Origin: CADEFQ01 sp035342635
Lineage (GTDB): Bacteria > Pseudomonadota > Gammaproteobacteria > Steroidobacterales > Steroidobacteraceae
Direction: 5' to 3'
DNA: 64,000 nt
NCBI GenBank assembly: GCA_035342635.1
Contig: DAOQXO010000001.1
Span: 25,851 to 89,850 of the forward strand
Every line of letters starts with the position of its first letter. Position 1 is the first letter of the stretch. The position numbers were made by a program, and so were the translations under genes. The notes beneath the pieces are model-generated. The model did no database searches and was not told the origin of the DNA. It saw only the letters and a program-made list of their open reading frames with translations. Positions 45,543-53,606 of the stretch are shown piece by piece.

Positions 45543-46433
45543 TCAACTGCGCAGCGAGTCGGCGATCAGCTGGGTCGTCGGCAGGTAGTGGTCCACCAGC
45601 AGCGCGATGAAGATCCACATGAGCCAGGTCACGGAGAACTTGAATACGCGCATCGGCAGCTCCTGCCGGTCGGTGAATTTCATCGCGAGCGCGTAGTAGA
45701 GGAAGATGCCGTTCAGCACCAGTGCGGCGACGAGATAGATCAGGCCGCTCATGCCGGTGACGAAGGGCATCAATGTCACGAGCACCAGCAGCACGGTGTA
45801 CAGCAGCACCTGCAGGCGCGTGTACGCCACGCCATGCGTGACCGGCAGCATCGGAATGCCGGCGCGCGCGTACTCGTCCTTGCGGGCGATCGCGAGGGCC
45901 CAGAAATGCGGGGGCGTCCATACGAAGATGATCAGGAACAGCAGCAGCGCGTCCGGGTCGATCGAGTTGGTCACTGCGGCCCAGCCGAGCACCGGGGGAG
46001 CCGCGCCCGCCGCGCCGCCGATCACGATGTTCTGCGAGGTCGCCCGCTTGAGCCAGGCGGTGTAGATCACCGCGTAGCCGATCAGCGAGAAGAAGGTCAG
46101 CACGGAAGTCAGCGGATTGACGAGGATCCACAGGATCAGCATCGACAGGACGCCGAGCGCCGCCGCGAACAGCAGCGCGCGTGCGGTGCTGATCTTGCCC
46201 TTCGGGATCGGCCGGTTGCGCGTGCGCGCCATTTTCTCGTCGATCTTCTGGTCGAGCACGTGGTTGATCGCGGCGGCGCAGGCGGCGGCCAGGGCGATGC
46301 CGAGGTTGCCCCACACGAGCGGCCCGAGCGGCGGCCAGCCGGGACTCGCGAGCAGGGTGCCGACGATCGCCGTGAAGACGATCAGGTAGACGACCCTGGG
46401 CTTGGTCAGCTCGAAGTAGTCGCGCCAGCTCAT
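45543..46433 (-). CDS. ctaB: Protoheme IX farnesyltransferase (CtaB/CyoE)
   Basis: A 296-residue UbiA-superfamily enzyme that adds a farnesyl group to heme B to make heme O. It has nine membrane segments, the first prenyl-binding motif NHVLDQKIDEKMARTRNRPIP (N-x-x-x-D-x-x-x-D) and the second DEYARAGIPMLP. Heme O is then oxidised by CtaA, whose gene overlaps its start by 4 nt. It belongs to the assembly half of the aa3 oxidase locus. Confidence 0.95.
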   Translation of the reverse strand: MSWRDYFELTKPRVVYLIVFTAIVGTLLASPGWPPLGPLVWGNLGIALAAACAAAINHVLDQKIDEKMARTRNRPIPKGKISTARALLFAAALGVLSMLILWILVNPLTSVLTFFSLIGYAVIYTAWLKRATSQNIVIGGAAGAAPPVLGWAAVTNSIDPDALLLFLIIFVWTPPHFWALAIARKDEYARAGIPMLPVTHGVAYTRLQVLLYTVLLVLVTLMPFVTGMSGLIYLVAALVLNGIFLYYALAMKFTDRQELPMRVFKFSVTWLMWIFIALLVDHYLPTTQLIADSLRS

Positions 46434-47446
46434 GCGCGTACGCGCCGGTTGAGCAGCACCGCCGACAGCAGCAACAACGCGGCTCCGGCGTTGTGCGCGG
46501 TGGCGAGCCATAGCGGGAAGCCCCGCCACACCATGAAGATGCCGATCAGGAGCTGCAATGCCAGGGCGGCGATGACGAATACCGCGGCACGCACCGTGCC
46601 CGGCGTCCTGATGCGCGCGAGCGCCGTGGCGGCGGCGATCAGCAGCGCGATGGAGGCGACGATCGCGCCGAGGCGGTGCACGAAGTGGATCGCGACGCGG
46701 GTCGGGTGATCCAGCACGCCACCCTCGTAGTTGATGCCGAGTCCGTGCCACAACACGAACGCATCGCCAAAATCCATTCCAGGCCACCAGCGGCCCTGGC
46801 AGGTCGGAAAGTCCGGGCACGCCATCGCGGCATAGTTGCTGCTGGTCCAGCCGCCGAGCGCGATCTGCAGCGCAAGGGCGACGATCGCGATGATCGCCCA
46901 GCGGCGCACGAGGCGCGGCGCATCGTGGTTCTGCGGGCGGGGTCGCAGCGACAGCCACAGCCAGGACAGCATCGCGAGCGTGGTGAGGCCGAATACCAGG
47001 TGTGCGGTCACGATCAGCGGTTTCAGCAGCCAGGTCACCGTGAGCATGCCGAGGATGCCCTGGAACACGACGACGGCGAGCAGCGCGACCGACAGCCGCA
47101 GCGGCACGAGCCTTCTTGCGCGCGTGGCGATCGCGATCGCCGTGAGAACCACGATGATGAGCCCGAGCGTCGTCGCAGCATAGCGATGGATCATTTCGCG
47201 CCACGCCTTGCCCGCGTGGACTTCCGCGCCGGGGAAGCGCTCCTGCACGGCGGCGTCGTTGGCGAGGGCGCCGATCGGGGTGATGTGTCCGTAGCAGCCC
47301 GGCCAGTCCGGGCAGCCGAGACCCGCGTCGGAGAGGCGCACGTAGGCGCCGAGGACCACGACGATGAGGCACAGCAGCATGGCCGCGAGTGCGAGCCGGC
47401 GGGCGAGTGTGGTGACGGTCACCGAGCGAGGTCCTTCAGCCGACAT
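46430..47446 (-). CDS. ctaA: Heme A synthase (CtaA/COX15)
   Basis: A 338-residue membrane protein with eight helices that oxidises heme O to heme A. Heme-ligand histidines are in the helices with WREMIHRYAATTLG and HLVFGL in the first half and VAIHFVHRLGA and TAHNAGAA in the second. LGAYVRLSDAGLGCPDWPGCYG is the family's N-terminal signature. It overlaps both neighbours (11 nt with the upstream SCO-like gene, 4 nt with ctaB), which shows tight co-translation. Confidence 0.95.
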   Translation of the reverse strand: MSAEGPRSVTVTTLARRLALAAMLLCLIVVVLGAYVRLSDAGLGCPDWPGCYGHITPIGALANDAAVQERFPGAEVHAGKAWREMIHRYAATTLGLIIVVLTAIAIATRARRLVPLRLSVALLAVVVFQGILGMLTVTWLLKPLIVTAHLVFGLTTLAMLSWLWLSLRPRPQNHDAPRLVRRWAIIAIVALALQIALGGWTSSNYAAMACPDFPTCQGRWWPGMDFGDAFVLWHGLGINYEGGVLDHPTRVAIHFVHRLGAIVASIALLIAAATALARIRTPGTVRAAVFVIAALALQLLIGIFMVWRGFPLWLATAHNAGAALLLLSAVLLNRRVRA

Positions 47447-47984
47447 GGGATAGCCCCAGCAGTTTCTTCAGATCGGTGAGCAGGCCCTTGGGATCGTCAT
47501 GCGAGTCGAATGTCATGATCAGGTTGCCGAGCGGATCGATGAGGTAGATCGTGTTGTCCGGCGTACCGGCCGGCAGCGCGCCGAGCAGCGCACTGCCGGC
47601 GCTGCCGGCCGGGTCGAGTGTGATGATTCCCGGATGTTCGCTTGCGAGGAAGTCCGTCTCGCAGCAATCCGCCGGCGCGATGAACACGCGCTGCACGCGA
47701 TCGAAATCCTTCGCCAGCAGCAGGTGGGTCTGGCGGGTCTTGTACAGGGCCTCGCGGCAGCTGTCGCTGCAGGCGTCGCTCGCGACGAGCAGCAGCGTCC
47801 ATTTCGATTCCGGCCACGGCACTTCGAGCGCCACGGGATCGGCGAGCAGCACGCCGTGGTTGGTGCTCTGCGCGGGCCGCCAGCCGCCGCCGTAGTAGAG
47901 CGCGAAGGCGATGAACAGCGGCACGAAGAACAGCGCGGCGAGGCCGATCAACGTACGAAGTCCGCGGGCATTGGCGTTGTTCAT
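47436..47984 (-). CDS. Membrane-anchored SCO/thioredoxin-like protein of the oxidase locus
   Basis: A 182-residue protein with one N-terminal membrane helix (LIGLAALFFVPLFIAFALYYG) and a periplasmic thioredoxin-like domain. DACSDSC gives a C-x3-C pair like the copper site of SCO proteins, and NTIYLIDPLGNLIMTF matches the late strands of that fold. Genes of this type usually lie between SURF1 and ctaA and are thought to help copper insertion or maturation of cytochrome oxidase. It overlaps SURF1 by 4 nt and ctaA by 11 nt. The canonical SCO histidine is not obvious. Confidence 0.75.
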   Translation of the reverse strand: MNNANARGLRTLIGLAALFFVPLFIAFALYYGGGWRPAQSTNHGVLLADPVALEVPWPESKWTLLLVASDACSDSCREALYKTRQTHLLLAKDFDRVQRVFIAPADCCETDFLASEHPGIITLDPAGSAGSALLGALPAGTPDNTIYLIDPLGNLIMTFDSHDDPKGLLTDLKKLLGLSHVG

Positions 47985-48721
47985 CGATCTGTCTTGTGCA
48001 GGTTCAGGATCACGTAGAGCACCGCGACGGTCGCGGCAAACAGCCACCATTGCGCCGCGTACGAAAAATGACGTTCCGGCGGTATGCCGGGTGCCTGCCA
48101 TTGGCGAATGTAGCCGTCCGGCGCATCCGCATCGAGCAGGACCTGGCGGGTCTCCACAGCCCGCCCAAGCACCGCGACGAGTTCGTCGTGCCGAGGATAG
48201 CTCGTAAGCTTGGGCCACGATGCATCCGGATCCGGCGCCGCGTGGCCGGCGGCCATGCCCTGCACCGGCAGCGTATCAACGCGGCCAGTCACGGTCACGG
48301 ACCCCGTGGTGCCGGCCAGTGCGACATCCGGCAAGCGGTCGCGATAGCCGGTGAACGGCACCCAACCGCGGTTGACGAGGACCAGGCGGCCATCGTGCAG
48401 TTCGAACGGCGTCAGTACCTCGTAGCCGGCCCGGCCTGCGTGCGTGCGGTTGTCGAGCAGGATCTGGTGCTCGCCGTCGTAGCGCCCCTCGAGCCGCACG
48501 CGCGTGAAGCGCGGCAGGGCCTCGAGTGCCTGCATGCCGGGGTCGATGGTCGGCGCAGCGTCAGTCGCGAAATCCTGCCACACGGCTTGCCTCGCGACGC
48601 CGCGGTTCCATTGCCAGGCACCACAAGTCACGAACACAGCGATGCTGAGCACTGCCAGTGCGGTCATGGGCCAGGAGGGCGTGAACACCCGCCGGCGGCC
48701 GATGTGGATCGATAGCCTCAA
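47981..48721 (-). CDS. SURF1-family cytochrome oxidase assembly protein
   Basis: A 246-residue protein with N- and C-terminal membrane helices and a periplasmic domain between them. Family signatures are W-Q-W-N-R-G near residue 40, LDNRTHAGRAGYEVLTPF, LVNRGWVPF and the late FSYAAQWWLFA. SURF1 aids heme A insertion into subunit I. The most upstream start is a TTG at 48721; an ATG at residue 19 would begin right at the first membrane helix. It heads the SURF1-SCO-like-ctaA-ctaB run and is divergent from the DUF2909 gene. Confidence 0.88.
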   Translation of the reverse strand: MRLSIHIGRRRVFTPSWPMTALAVLSIAVFVTCGAWQWNRGVARQAVWQDFATDAAPTIDPGMQALEALPRFTRVRLEGRYDGEHQILLDNRTHAGRAGYEVLTPFELHDGRLVLVNRGWVPFTGYRDRLPDVALAGTTGSVTVTGRVDTLPVQGMAAGHAAPDPDASWPKLTSYPRHDELVAVLGRAVETRQVLLDADAPDGYIRQWQAPGIPPERHFSYAAQWWLFAATVAVLYVILNLHKTDR

Positions 48722-48787
48722 ATGGCGCTACCCGGGGGGAAATGGCCGCGAATTGTGGGGTCTGGGTGTCGGGAAGTACAGGGGCGC

Positions 48788-48810
48788 GCCGCCTGCGGCG
48801 GCCCTATAAT
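48788..48810 (+). promoter_or_regulatory. TATAAT promoter with adjacent inverted repeat, for the DUF2909 gene
   Basis: A perfect -10 box TATAAT (48805-48810) ends 9 nt before the ATG, so the transcript would start within about 3 nt of the start codon. Immediately upstream is the inverted repeat GCCGCC-TGC-GGCGGC (48788-48802), where a spacer and -35 would lie, so a regulator may replace the -35 contact. No ribosome site is present. Confidence 0.45.
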
Positions 48811-48819
48811 CGCCCCCAC

Positions 48820-49026
48820 ATGGAGCTCATCCAGATCTTCGTCGTGGTCGTGCTGATCGCGATCGTCGCAAGCCTCGGCAGCGCACTGTTCCACCTGTCA
48901 TCGCCCGGTCGCGACCCGAAGAAGATGGTGCGTGCGCTGACCTGGCGCATTGCGTTGTCGGTCTCGCTTTTCCTGCTGCTGATGCTCGCCTGGCAGCTGG
49001 GGTACATTACGCCGCACGGGCTCTAG
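48820..49026 (+). CDS. DUF2909 twin-transmembrane protein
   Basis: A 68-residue protein with two membrane helices (QIFVVVVLIAIVASLGSALFHL and ALSVSLFLLLMLAWQLGYI) joined by a short polar loop with SSPGRDPKKMVRALTWRI, the DUF2909 signature. Such genes are regularly found beside cox genes on the opposite strand, facing SURF1. The function is unknown, probably linked to oxidase assembly. It converges with the carbamate kinase gene, 12 nt apart. Confidence 0.85.
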   Translation: MELIQIFVVVVLIAIVASLGSALFHLSSPGRDPKKMVRALTWRIALSVSLFLLLMLAWQLGYITPHGL

Positions 49027-49038
49027 CGCGGCACCGTC

Positions 49039-49941
49039 TCAGCTGCGGATCGTCGTGCCCGCGCGCCCCGCGAGGATGCCGGCGACATCGTCGAGCGAAC
49101 CGACGCAGGCACGCCGGCCAGGCCCGCTCGTCGCAAAGCGCCGCGCCGCCTCGACCTTCGGTCCCATGGAACCTGCCGGGAACGTGTATTGCGCCAGTTC
49201 TCCGGGCGTCGCGGCGCGCAGCTCGCGTGCCTGTGGCGTGCCCCAGTCGATGAACACCGCGGGCACGTCAGTCAGCATCAGCAGGCAGTCGGCGTGCAAC
49301 CGCTCGGCGAGCAGCTCCGACGTCAGGTCCTTGTCGATCACGCACTCGATGCCCTCGTAGGATCCCGCGGCCGAGCGCCCCACGGGAATCCCGCCGCCGC
49401 CTGCGCAGATCACGACATAGCCGGCGCCGAGCAGCAGCTCGATGGCGCCCAGTTCGAGTATGTCCACCGGTTCGGGCGAGGGCACGACGCGGCGCCAGTG
49501 CCCGCCATCCGGCGCAATACGCCAGCCGCGCTCCGCGGCGAGGCGCTGCGCTTCGGTCGCCGCATACACCGGACCGATGAACTTGGTCGGCCGCTCGAAC
49601 GCGCGATCGGCCGGATCGACTTCGGTCTGCGTGAGCAGTGTGGCGGCGCGCCGTTCGCCGAGCTCGTTCATCAGCTCCTGCTCGAGCACGTAGCCGATCA
49701 TGCCCTCGGTCTGCGCGCCGAGGACGTCGAGCGGATAGGAAGCATCGCCGGCCGCGGCCGACTGCAGCGCAAGCAGGCCGACCTGCGGACCATTGCCGTG
49801 GGTCACGACCAGCTCATTGCCCGCGGCGACCGTGGCAATCGACGCCGCGGCGCGCTGCGCATTGCGCCGTTGCGTCGGGACATCGAGCGGTTCGCCGCGC
49901 TTCAGGAGCGCATTGCCGCCGAGTGCGATGACGATGCGCAC
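49039..49941 (-). CDS. arcC: Carbamate kinase (last enzyme of agmatine deiminase pathway)
   Basis: A 300-residue amino acid kinase-fold enzyme: MRIVIALGGNALLKRG, VTHGNGPQVGLLALQ, a PLDVLGAQTEGMIGY helix, VICAGGGGIPV and the late FPAGSMGPKVEAA. It makes ATP from carbamoyl phosphate and ADP. It is the fourth gene of the agmatine cluster, with a 3-nt gap after agmatine deiminase. In this setting it turns the carbamoyl phosphate released by putrescine carbamoyltransferase into ATP, so the name aguC also applies. Confidence 0.93.
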   Translation of the reverse strand: MRIVIALGGNALLKRGEPLDVPTQRRNAQRAAASIATVAAGNELVVTHGNGPQVGLLALQSAAAGDASYPLDVLGAQTEGMIGYVLEQELMNELGERRAATLLTQTEVDPADRAFERPTKFIGPVYAATEAQRLAAERGWRIAPDGGHWRRVVPSPEPVDILELGAIELLLGAGYVVICAGGGGIPVGRSAAGSYEGIECVIDKDLTSELLAERLHADCLLMLTDVPAVFIDWGTPQARELRAATPGELAQYTFPAGSMGPKVEAARRFATSGPGRRACVGSLDDVAGILAGRAGTTIRS

Positions 49942-49944
49942 GCG

Positions 49945-51051
49945 TCAGGCGCGCGTGCGCGCGGCGGGCTGCTGCTGCGTGATGCAGTGGATGTTGCCGC
50001 CGCCGAGCAGGATTTCTCGCGCGGGCACTCCGACCACGCGCCGGTCGGGGTACAGCCTGGCGAGCAGATCGAGCGCCGCCTGGTCGTGCGGGTCGCCGAA
50101 GGTCGGCACGACGACGCCGCCATTGCAGACGTAGTAGTTGACGTAGGAGGCCGAGAGGCGATCGCCGGCCTTGCGCGGCAGGGTTCCGCGCACGCTGTCG
50201 ACACCCGCTGCCTCCTCGCGCGAAATCAGCACCGGGTCGGGTATGTGGATGCGCACCACTTCGAGCTTGCGGCCGCGCGCATCGGTGGCCGCGGACAGGC
50301 GCTGGTAGGCATCCTGCGAGATCTCGTACTGCGGGTCGCTCCTGTCGTCGGTCCACGCGAGCGCCACGACGCCCGGCCGGACCGGCGCGCAGATGTTGTC
50401 GATGTGGCCGCTCGTCTCGTCGTTGAAGATGCCCCGGTCGATCCACACGACCTTCGCCACGTCCAGGTAGTCGCCGAGCAGGCGCTCGATCTCGGCCTTG
50501 GAGAGCCCCGGGTTGCGATTGGGGTTCAGCAGGCATTCCTCGGTCGTGAACAGCGTGCCGTCTCCGTCCACGTGGATGGAGCCGCCTTCCATGACGAGCG
50601 GGGCGTCGTACCGATCGATGCCCTCGATCTCGAGCATCTTCACCGGCACGAGGTCGTCGAGGTCCCAGGGGAAGTACAGCCCGCCGGCGAGCCCGCCCCA
50701 GGCATTGAACTGCCAGTCGATGCCGCGCACCTGGCCCTGTCCGTTCACGACGAAGGTGGGTCCGCAGTCACGCATCCACGAGTCGTTGTTCGATATTTCG
50801 ACGACCCGCACCTGCGACGGCAGGCTGGCGCGCGCGTTGTCGAACTGGCGCTGGTTGACGCCCATCGTCACCGGTTCGAACTGCGCGATCGCGCTGGCGA
50901 CGGCGACGAAGGCGTGCTGCGCGGGCTTGGCGCCGTTGCGCCAGTTGTCCGGTCGCTCGGGCCAGAGCATCCAGGTGCCGGCATGCGGCTCGTGCTCGCC
51001 GGGCATGCGAAAGCCGTCGCGCCGTGGCGTGGACTCGATGACGCGCGTCAC
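49945..51051 (-). CDS. aguA: Agmatine deiminase
   Basis: A 368-residue pentein-fold guanidine-modifying enzyme. EPHAGTWMLWPERPDNWR opens the protein; SWMRDCGPTFVV and EGGSIHVDGDGT carry substrate and catalytic acids, TSGHIDN the catalytic histidine, and GGGNIHCIT near residue 356 the nucleophilic cysteine. It converts agmatine to N-carbamoylputrescine and ammonia. The GTG start overlaps the antiporter stop by 4 nt. Its neighbours agree with AguA better than with arginine deiminase or citrullinating enzymes. Confidence 0.92.
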   Translation of the reverse strand: MTRVIESTPRRDGFRMPGEHEPHAGTWMLWPERPDNWRNGAKPAQHAFVAVASAIAQFEPVTMGVNQRQFDNARASLPSQVRVVEISNNDSWMRDCGPTFVVNGQGQVRGIDWQFNAWGGLAGGLYFPWDLDDLVPVKMLEIEGIDRYDAPLVMEGGSIHVDGDGTLFTTEECLLNPNRNPGLSKAEIERLLGDYLDVAKVVWIDRGIFNDETSGHIDNICAPVRPGVVALAWTDDRSDPQYEISQDAYQRLSAATDARGRKLEVVRIHIPDPVLISREEAAGVDSVRGTLPRKAGDRLSASYVNYYVCNGGVVVPTFGDPHDQAALDLLARLYPDRRVVGVPAREILLGGGNIHCITQQQPAARTRA

Positions 51052-52460
51052 GACCCGGTCGCTCCGCCGCGGGGCGGGGCAGCGCGCTGCGCGCGGGAGA
51101 TGAGCACATCGCCGACGATCCAGGTGACGATGACCCCGACCACCAGCAGCACCGCCTGCGACGTGTCGAGCGGCTCGCCCGGCACCCAGACGAACAGCAC
51201 GATCGCCTGCAGGATGAACAGGATGCACACGGTCGCGGCGAGCTTGGCCGCCATGTTGCCGCCCGGCATGCGATAGGGCCGGGCATGCGAGGCCTCGGTG
51301 ACCCGCAGCCTGGCGAACGCGGCGAACATCAGGATGTAAGGCATCAGGAACACGATCGAGCTGAATGCGAACAGCGACCAGAACAGGTCTTCGGCGGTGG
51401 CGGCGAACAGGCCATAGATGATGATCACGACGGTCGACACGACGCCGGTGATGATCGCGGCGCTCGCAGGCGTGCGATGTATCGGGTGCAGCTTGCCGAA
51501 CACGCGCGGCAGGTCGCCTCGCTCGGCCGCCTCGCTTGCCGAGCGGTTCGCGCCCATCGTCCAGGTCACCATGTTGGCGATGAAGGTGGCGAGTGCGCCG
51601 ATGCCGAGCACGGTCACGAAGGCAGGGCCCCAGCTGTACTCGCCGAACAGCTTGTGCAGCGAGTCGAGCAGGCCTTCGATCAGGCCGATCTCGTCCACCG
51701 GCAGTGCGATCAGGATGCCGACTGTCCCGAGCAGGTAGAACGTGGAGATCAGCAGCCCCGCGATTCCGATCGCGATCGGCACGTCGCGTTGCGGGCTCTT
51801 CATCTCCTCGCTGGCGCCGGACATCAGCTCGAAACCGAGGAAGTTGTAGACGATGACCGGCAGGAACGCGAGTCCGGCGCCCCAGCTGGGCGCCATCGCG
51901 CGCAGCGACATGTCGTTGGCGACGCCGTGGCGCGTTGCATAGACGATGCCGCCGACGCCGATCGTGACCATGATCGCGGCCTTGATGACGGCGCCGCCGT
52001 TCGGTACCCACTTGCCGACAGCGAGCGAGATCACGTTGATGTATACGGTGACCCAGGTCAGCACGATGCCGATCGCGATCTGTGCCCACAGCGACAGGTC
52101 CGGCGCGAACATCTGCGCGAAGATACCGGCGAACAGCACGTACACCGAGGGCATCCACAGCGCGACGTTGATCCAGTAGAACCACGAGGTGCGTGCACCC
52201 CAGCGCGGGCCATAGGCGCGGCGCACCCAGGCATAGATGCCGCCTTCCTCCGGATAGGTCGCGCCGAGTTCGGCCGAGATCAGCGCGTAGGGCACAAAGA
52301 AGAAGACGAGGGTGAACACCCACCAGAAGATGCTGGAGGCGCCGATCGAGGCCGATGCGGCCAGCTGATCGATCACGAGGATCGCGCAGACGGTGAACAG
52401 GGTCACGTCGAGCCTGCGCAGAACTCGATGGAATCCGCGGCCCGTGCTTGGTGCTGTCAA
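51048..52460 (-). CDS. aguD: Amino acid/polyamine antiporter, probable agmatine/putrescine exchanger
   Basis: A 470-residue APC-superfamily carrier with 12 membrane segments. It has the N-terminal GASSIFWWVF, then SAELGATYPEEGGIYAWVRRAYG (the conserved first cytoplasmic loop of the family), LGFELMSGASEEMKSPQRDVP and a late SSIVFLMPYIL. Between putrescine carbamoyltransferase and agmatine deiminase it most likely exchanges agmatine for putrescine, as AguD does in Enterococcus. The start is a TTG 8 nt after AGGGGA; no ATG is available upstream before the carbamoyltransferase stop, 11 nt away. Confidence 0.82.
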   Translation of the reverse strand: MTAPSTGRGFHRVLRRLDVTLFTVCAILVIDQLAASASIGASSIFWWVFTLVFFFVPYALISAELGATYPEEGGIYAWVRRAYGPRWGARTSWFYWINVALWMPSVYVLFAGIFAQMFAPDLSLWAQIAIGIVLTWVTVYINVISLAVGKWVPNGGAVIKAAIMVTIGVGGIVYATRHGVANDMSLRAMAPSWGAGLAFLPVIVYNFLGFELMSGASEEMKSPQRDVPIAIGIAGLLISTFYLLGTVGILIALPVDEIGLIEGLLDSLHKLFGEYSWGPAFVTVLGIGALATFIANMVTWTMGANRSASEAAERGDLPRVFGKLHPIHRTPASAAIITGVVSTVVIIIYGLFAATAEDLFWSLFAFSSIVFLMPYILMFAAFARLRVTEASHARPYRMPGGNMAAKLAATVCILFILQAIVLFVWVPGEPLDTSQAVLLVVGVIVTWIVGDVLISRAQRAAPPRGGATGS

Positions 52461-52471
52461 GATGGTTTCCC

Positions 52472-53518
52472 CTATCTCTTGGGTAGGCCCGGCACATGCG
52501 CCTCGAGGCGGCGATCGAGGAAATGCTCGATCCGGCCTGCGTGGTAGGCGCGAAGTTCGGGGCTGGGGCGCTTGAGGTGCGGGTAGACGAACCACACCAG
52601 CAGGCCCTTCTCGGTATGCAGGCGATTCTCGGACTGGTCGAAAATGATCGATTGCGGCGAGTCGAGCACTTCGTCGGTCGCTTCGACGCCGCGCGAGGCG
52701 GGCAGGCAGTGCATCACGCGACAGTGCGCCGGCGCCTTGGCGAGCAGTGCCTTGTTGAGCTGGTAGCGCGGCATGAACGCCCTGGTGCGGTCGGGAATCT
52801 CCGCTTCCTGCCCCACCCACCACCAGAGATCCGTGTAGACGAAGTCCGCATGGGCGACGGCCGCGACCGGGTCGTCGGTGAGCCGCAAGGTGCCGCCCGA
52901 GACCGCACAATTGGCCGTCGCGATCGCGCGCACCTTCTCCGCTATCTGGTAGCGGGCGGGCGCCGCGTGCGTGAAGTGCATGCCCATCTGGGTGCAGATC
53001 GCCGCGAGCGAATTGCAGACGTTGGTTGCATCGCCGATGAACGTGACCTGCAGCTCCTCGAGCCGTTTGCCAGGCGGCAGGTACTCGCTCATCGTGAAGA
53101 CGTCGCACAGCACCTGGGTCGGGTGGTTGTAGTCGGTCAGGCCGTTCAGCACCGGCACGTCGGCCTTGGCGGCGAGCCCGACGACGGTTTCGTGCTTGAG
53201 GGTGCGCGCCTCGATCACGTCGACCATGCGTTCGAGCACGTCCGCCGTGTCGTTGAGCGATTCGCGCGCGCCGAGGTGGATCTCGCCGGGTCTCAGGTAC
53301 AGCGCGTGTCCGCCGAGGCGCGTCATCGCGACTTCGAACGAGACGCGCGTGCGGGTGGAGGGTTCCTCGAACAGCATGCCGAGCGAGGCGCCCTTCAGCA
53401 GCGGCGGGCAGGCGCCTGCCTTGTCGGCCTCCTTGAGCGAGGCGATCAGTTCCATGATCGTCAGCAGCTCCGCCTTGTCGAAGTCCTGAGTGTCGACGAA
53501 ATGGCGTACAGGCTTCAT
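52472..53518 (-). CDS. ptcA: Putrescine carbamoyltransferase
   Basis: A 348-residue transcarbamylase. The carbamoyl-phosphate site is EEPSTRTRVSFE, the second-site loop is YNHPTQVLCD, and the late motif is HCLPASRGVEATDEVLDS followed by IIFDQSENRLH. That late region, and WWWVGQEAEI, resemble putrescine carbamoyltransferases. Ornithine carbamoyltransferases (ArgF) differ downstream of HCLPA and carry a D-x-x-x-S-M-G loop, not seen here. It splits N-carbamoylputrescine with phosphate into putrescine and carbamoyl phosphate. It is the first gene of the agmatine cluster (order aguB-D-A-C) and divergent from the stress protein gene. Confidence 0.82.
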   Translation of the reverse strand: MKPVRHFVDTQDFDKAELLTIMELIASLKEADKAGACPPLLKGASLGMLFEEPSTRTRVSFEVAMTRLGGHALYLRPGEIHLGARESLNDTADVLERMVDVIEARTLKHETVVGLAAKADVPVLNGLTDYNHPTQVLCDVFTMSEYLPPGKRLEELQVTFIGDATNVCNSLAAICTQMGMHFTHAAPARYQIAEKVRAIATANCAVSGGTLRLTDDPVAAVAHADFVYTDLWWWVGQEAEIPDRTRAFMPRYQLNKALLAKAPAHCRVMHCLPASRGVEATDEVLDSPQSIIFDQSENRLHTEKGLLVWFVYPHLKRPSPELRAYHAGRIEHFLDRRLEAHVPGLPKR

Positions 53519-53606
53519 GCTGGCAAGCTTAAGATCAAGTTCCCCGCAGCGCCATCCTGGGTCTTGCCGGGCCGCCCGCTGCGCCGAAGTGCCTATGGAG
53601 CGCCTG

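Noticed and set aside
52472..53518. Anabolic ornithine carbamoyltransferase (argF)
   Set aside because: The motifs after HCLPA and the neighbouring agmatine pathway genes fit putrescine carbamoyltransferase better.
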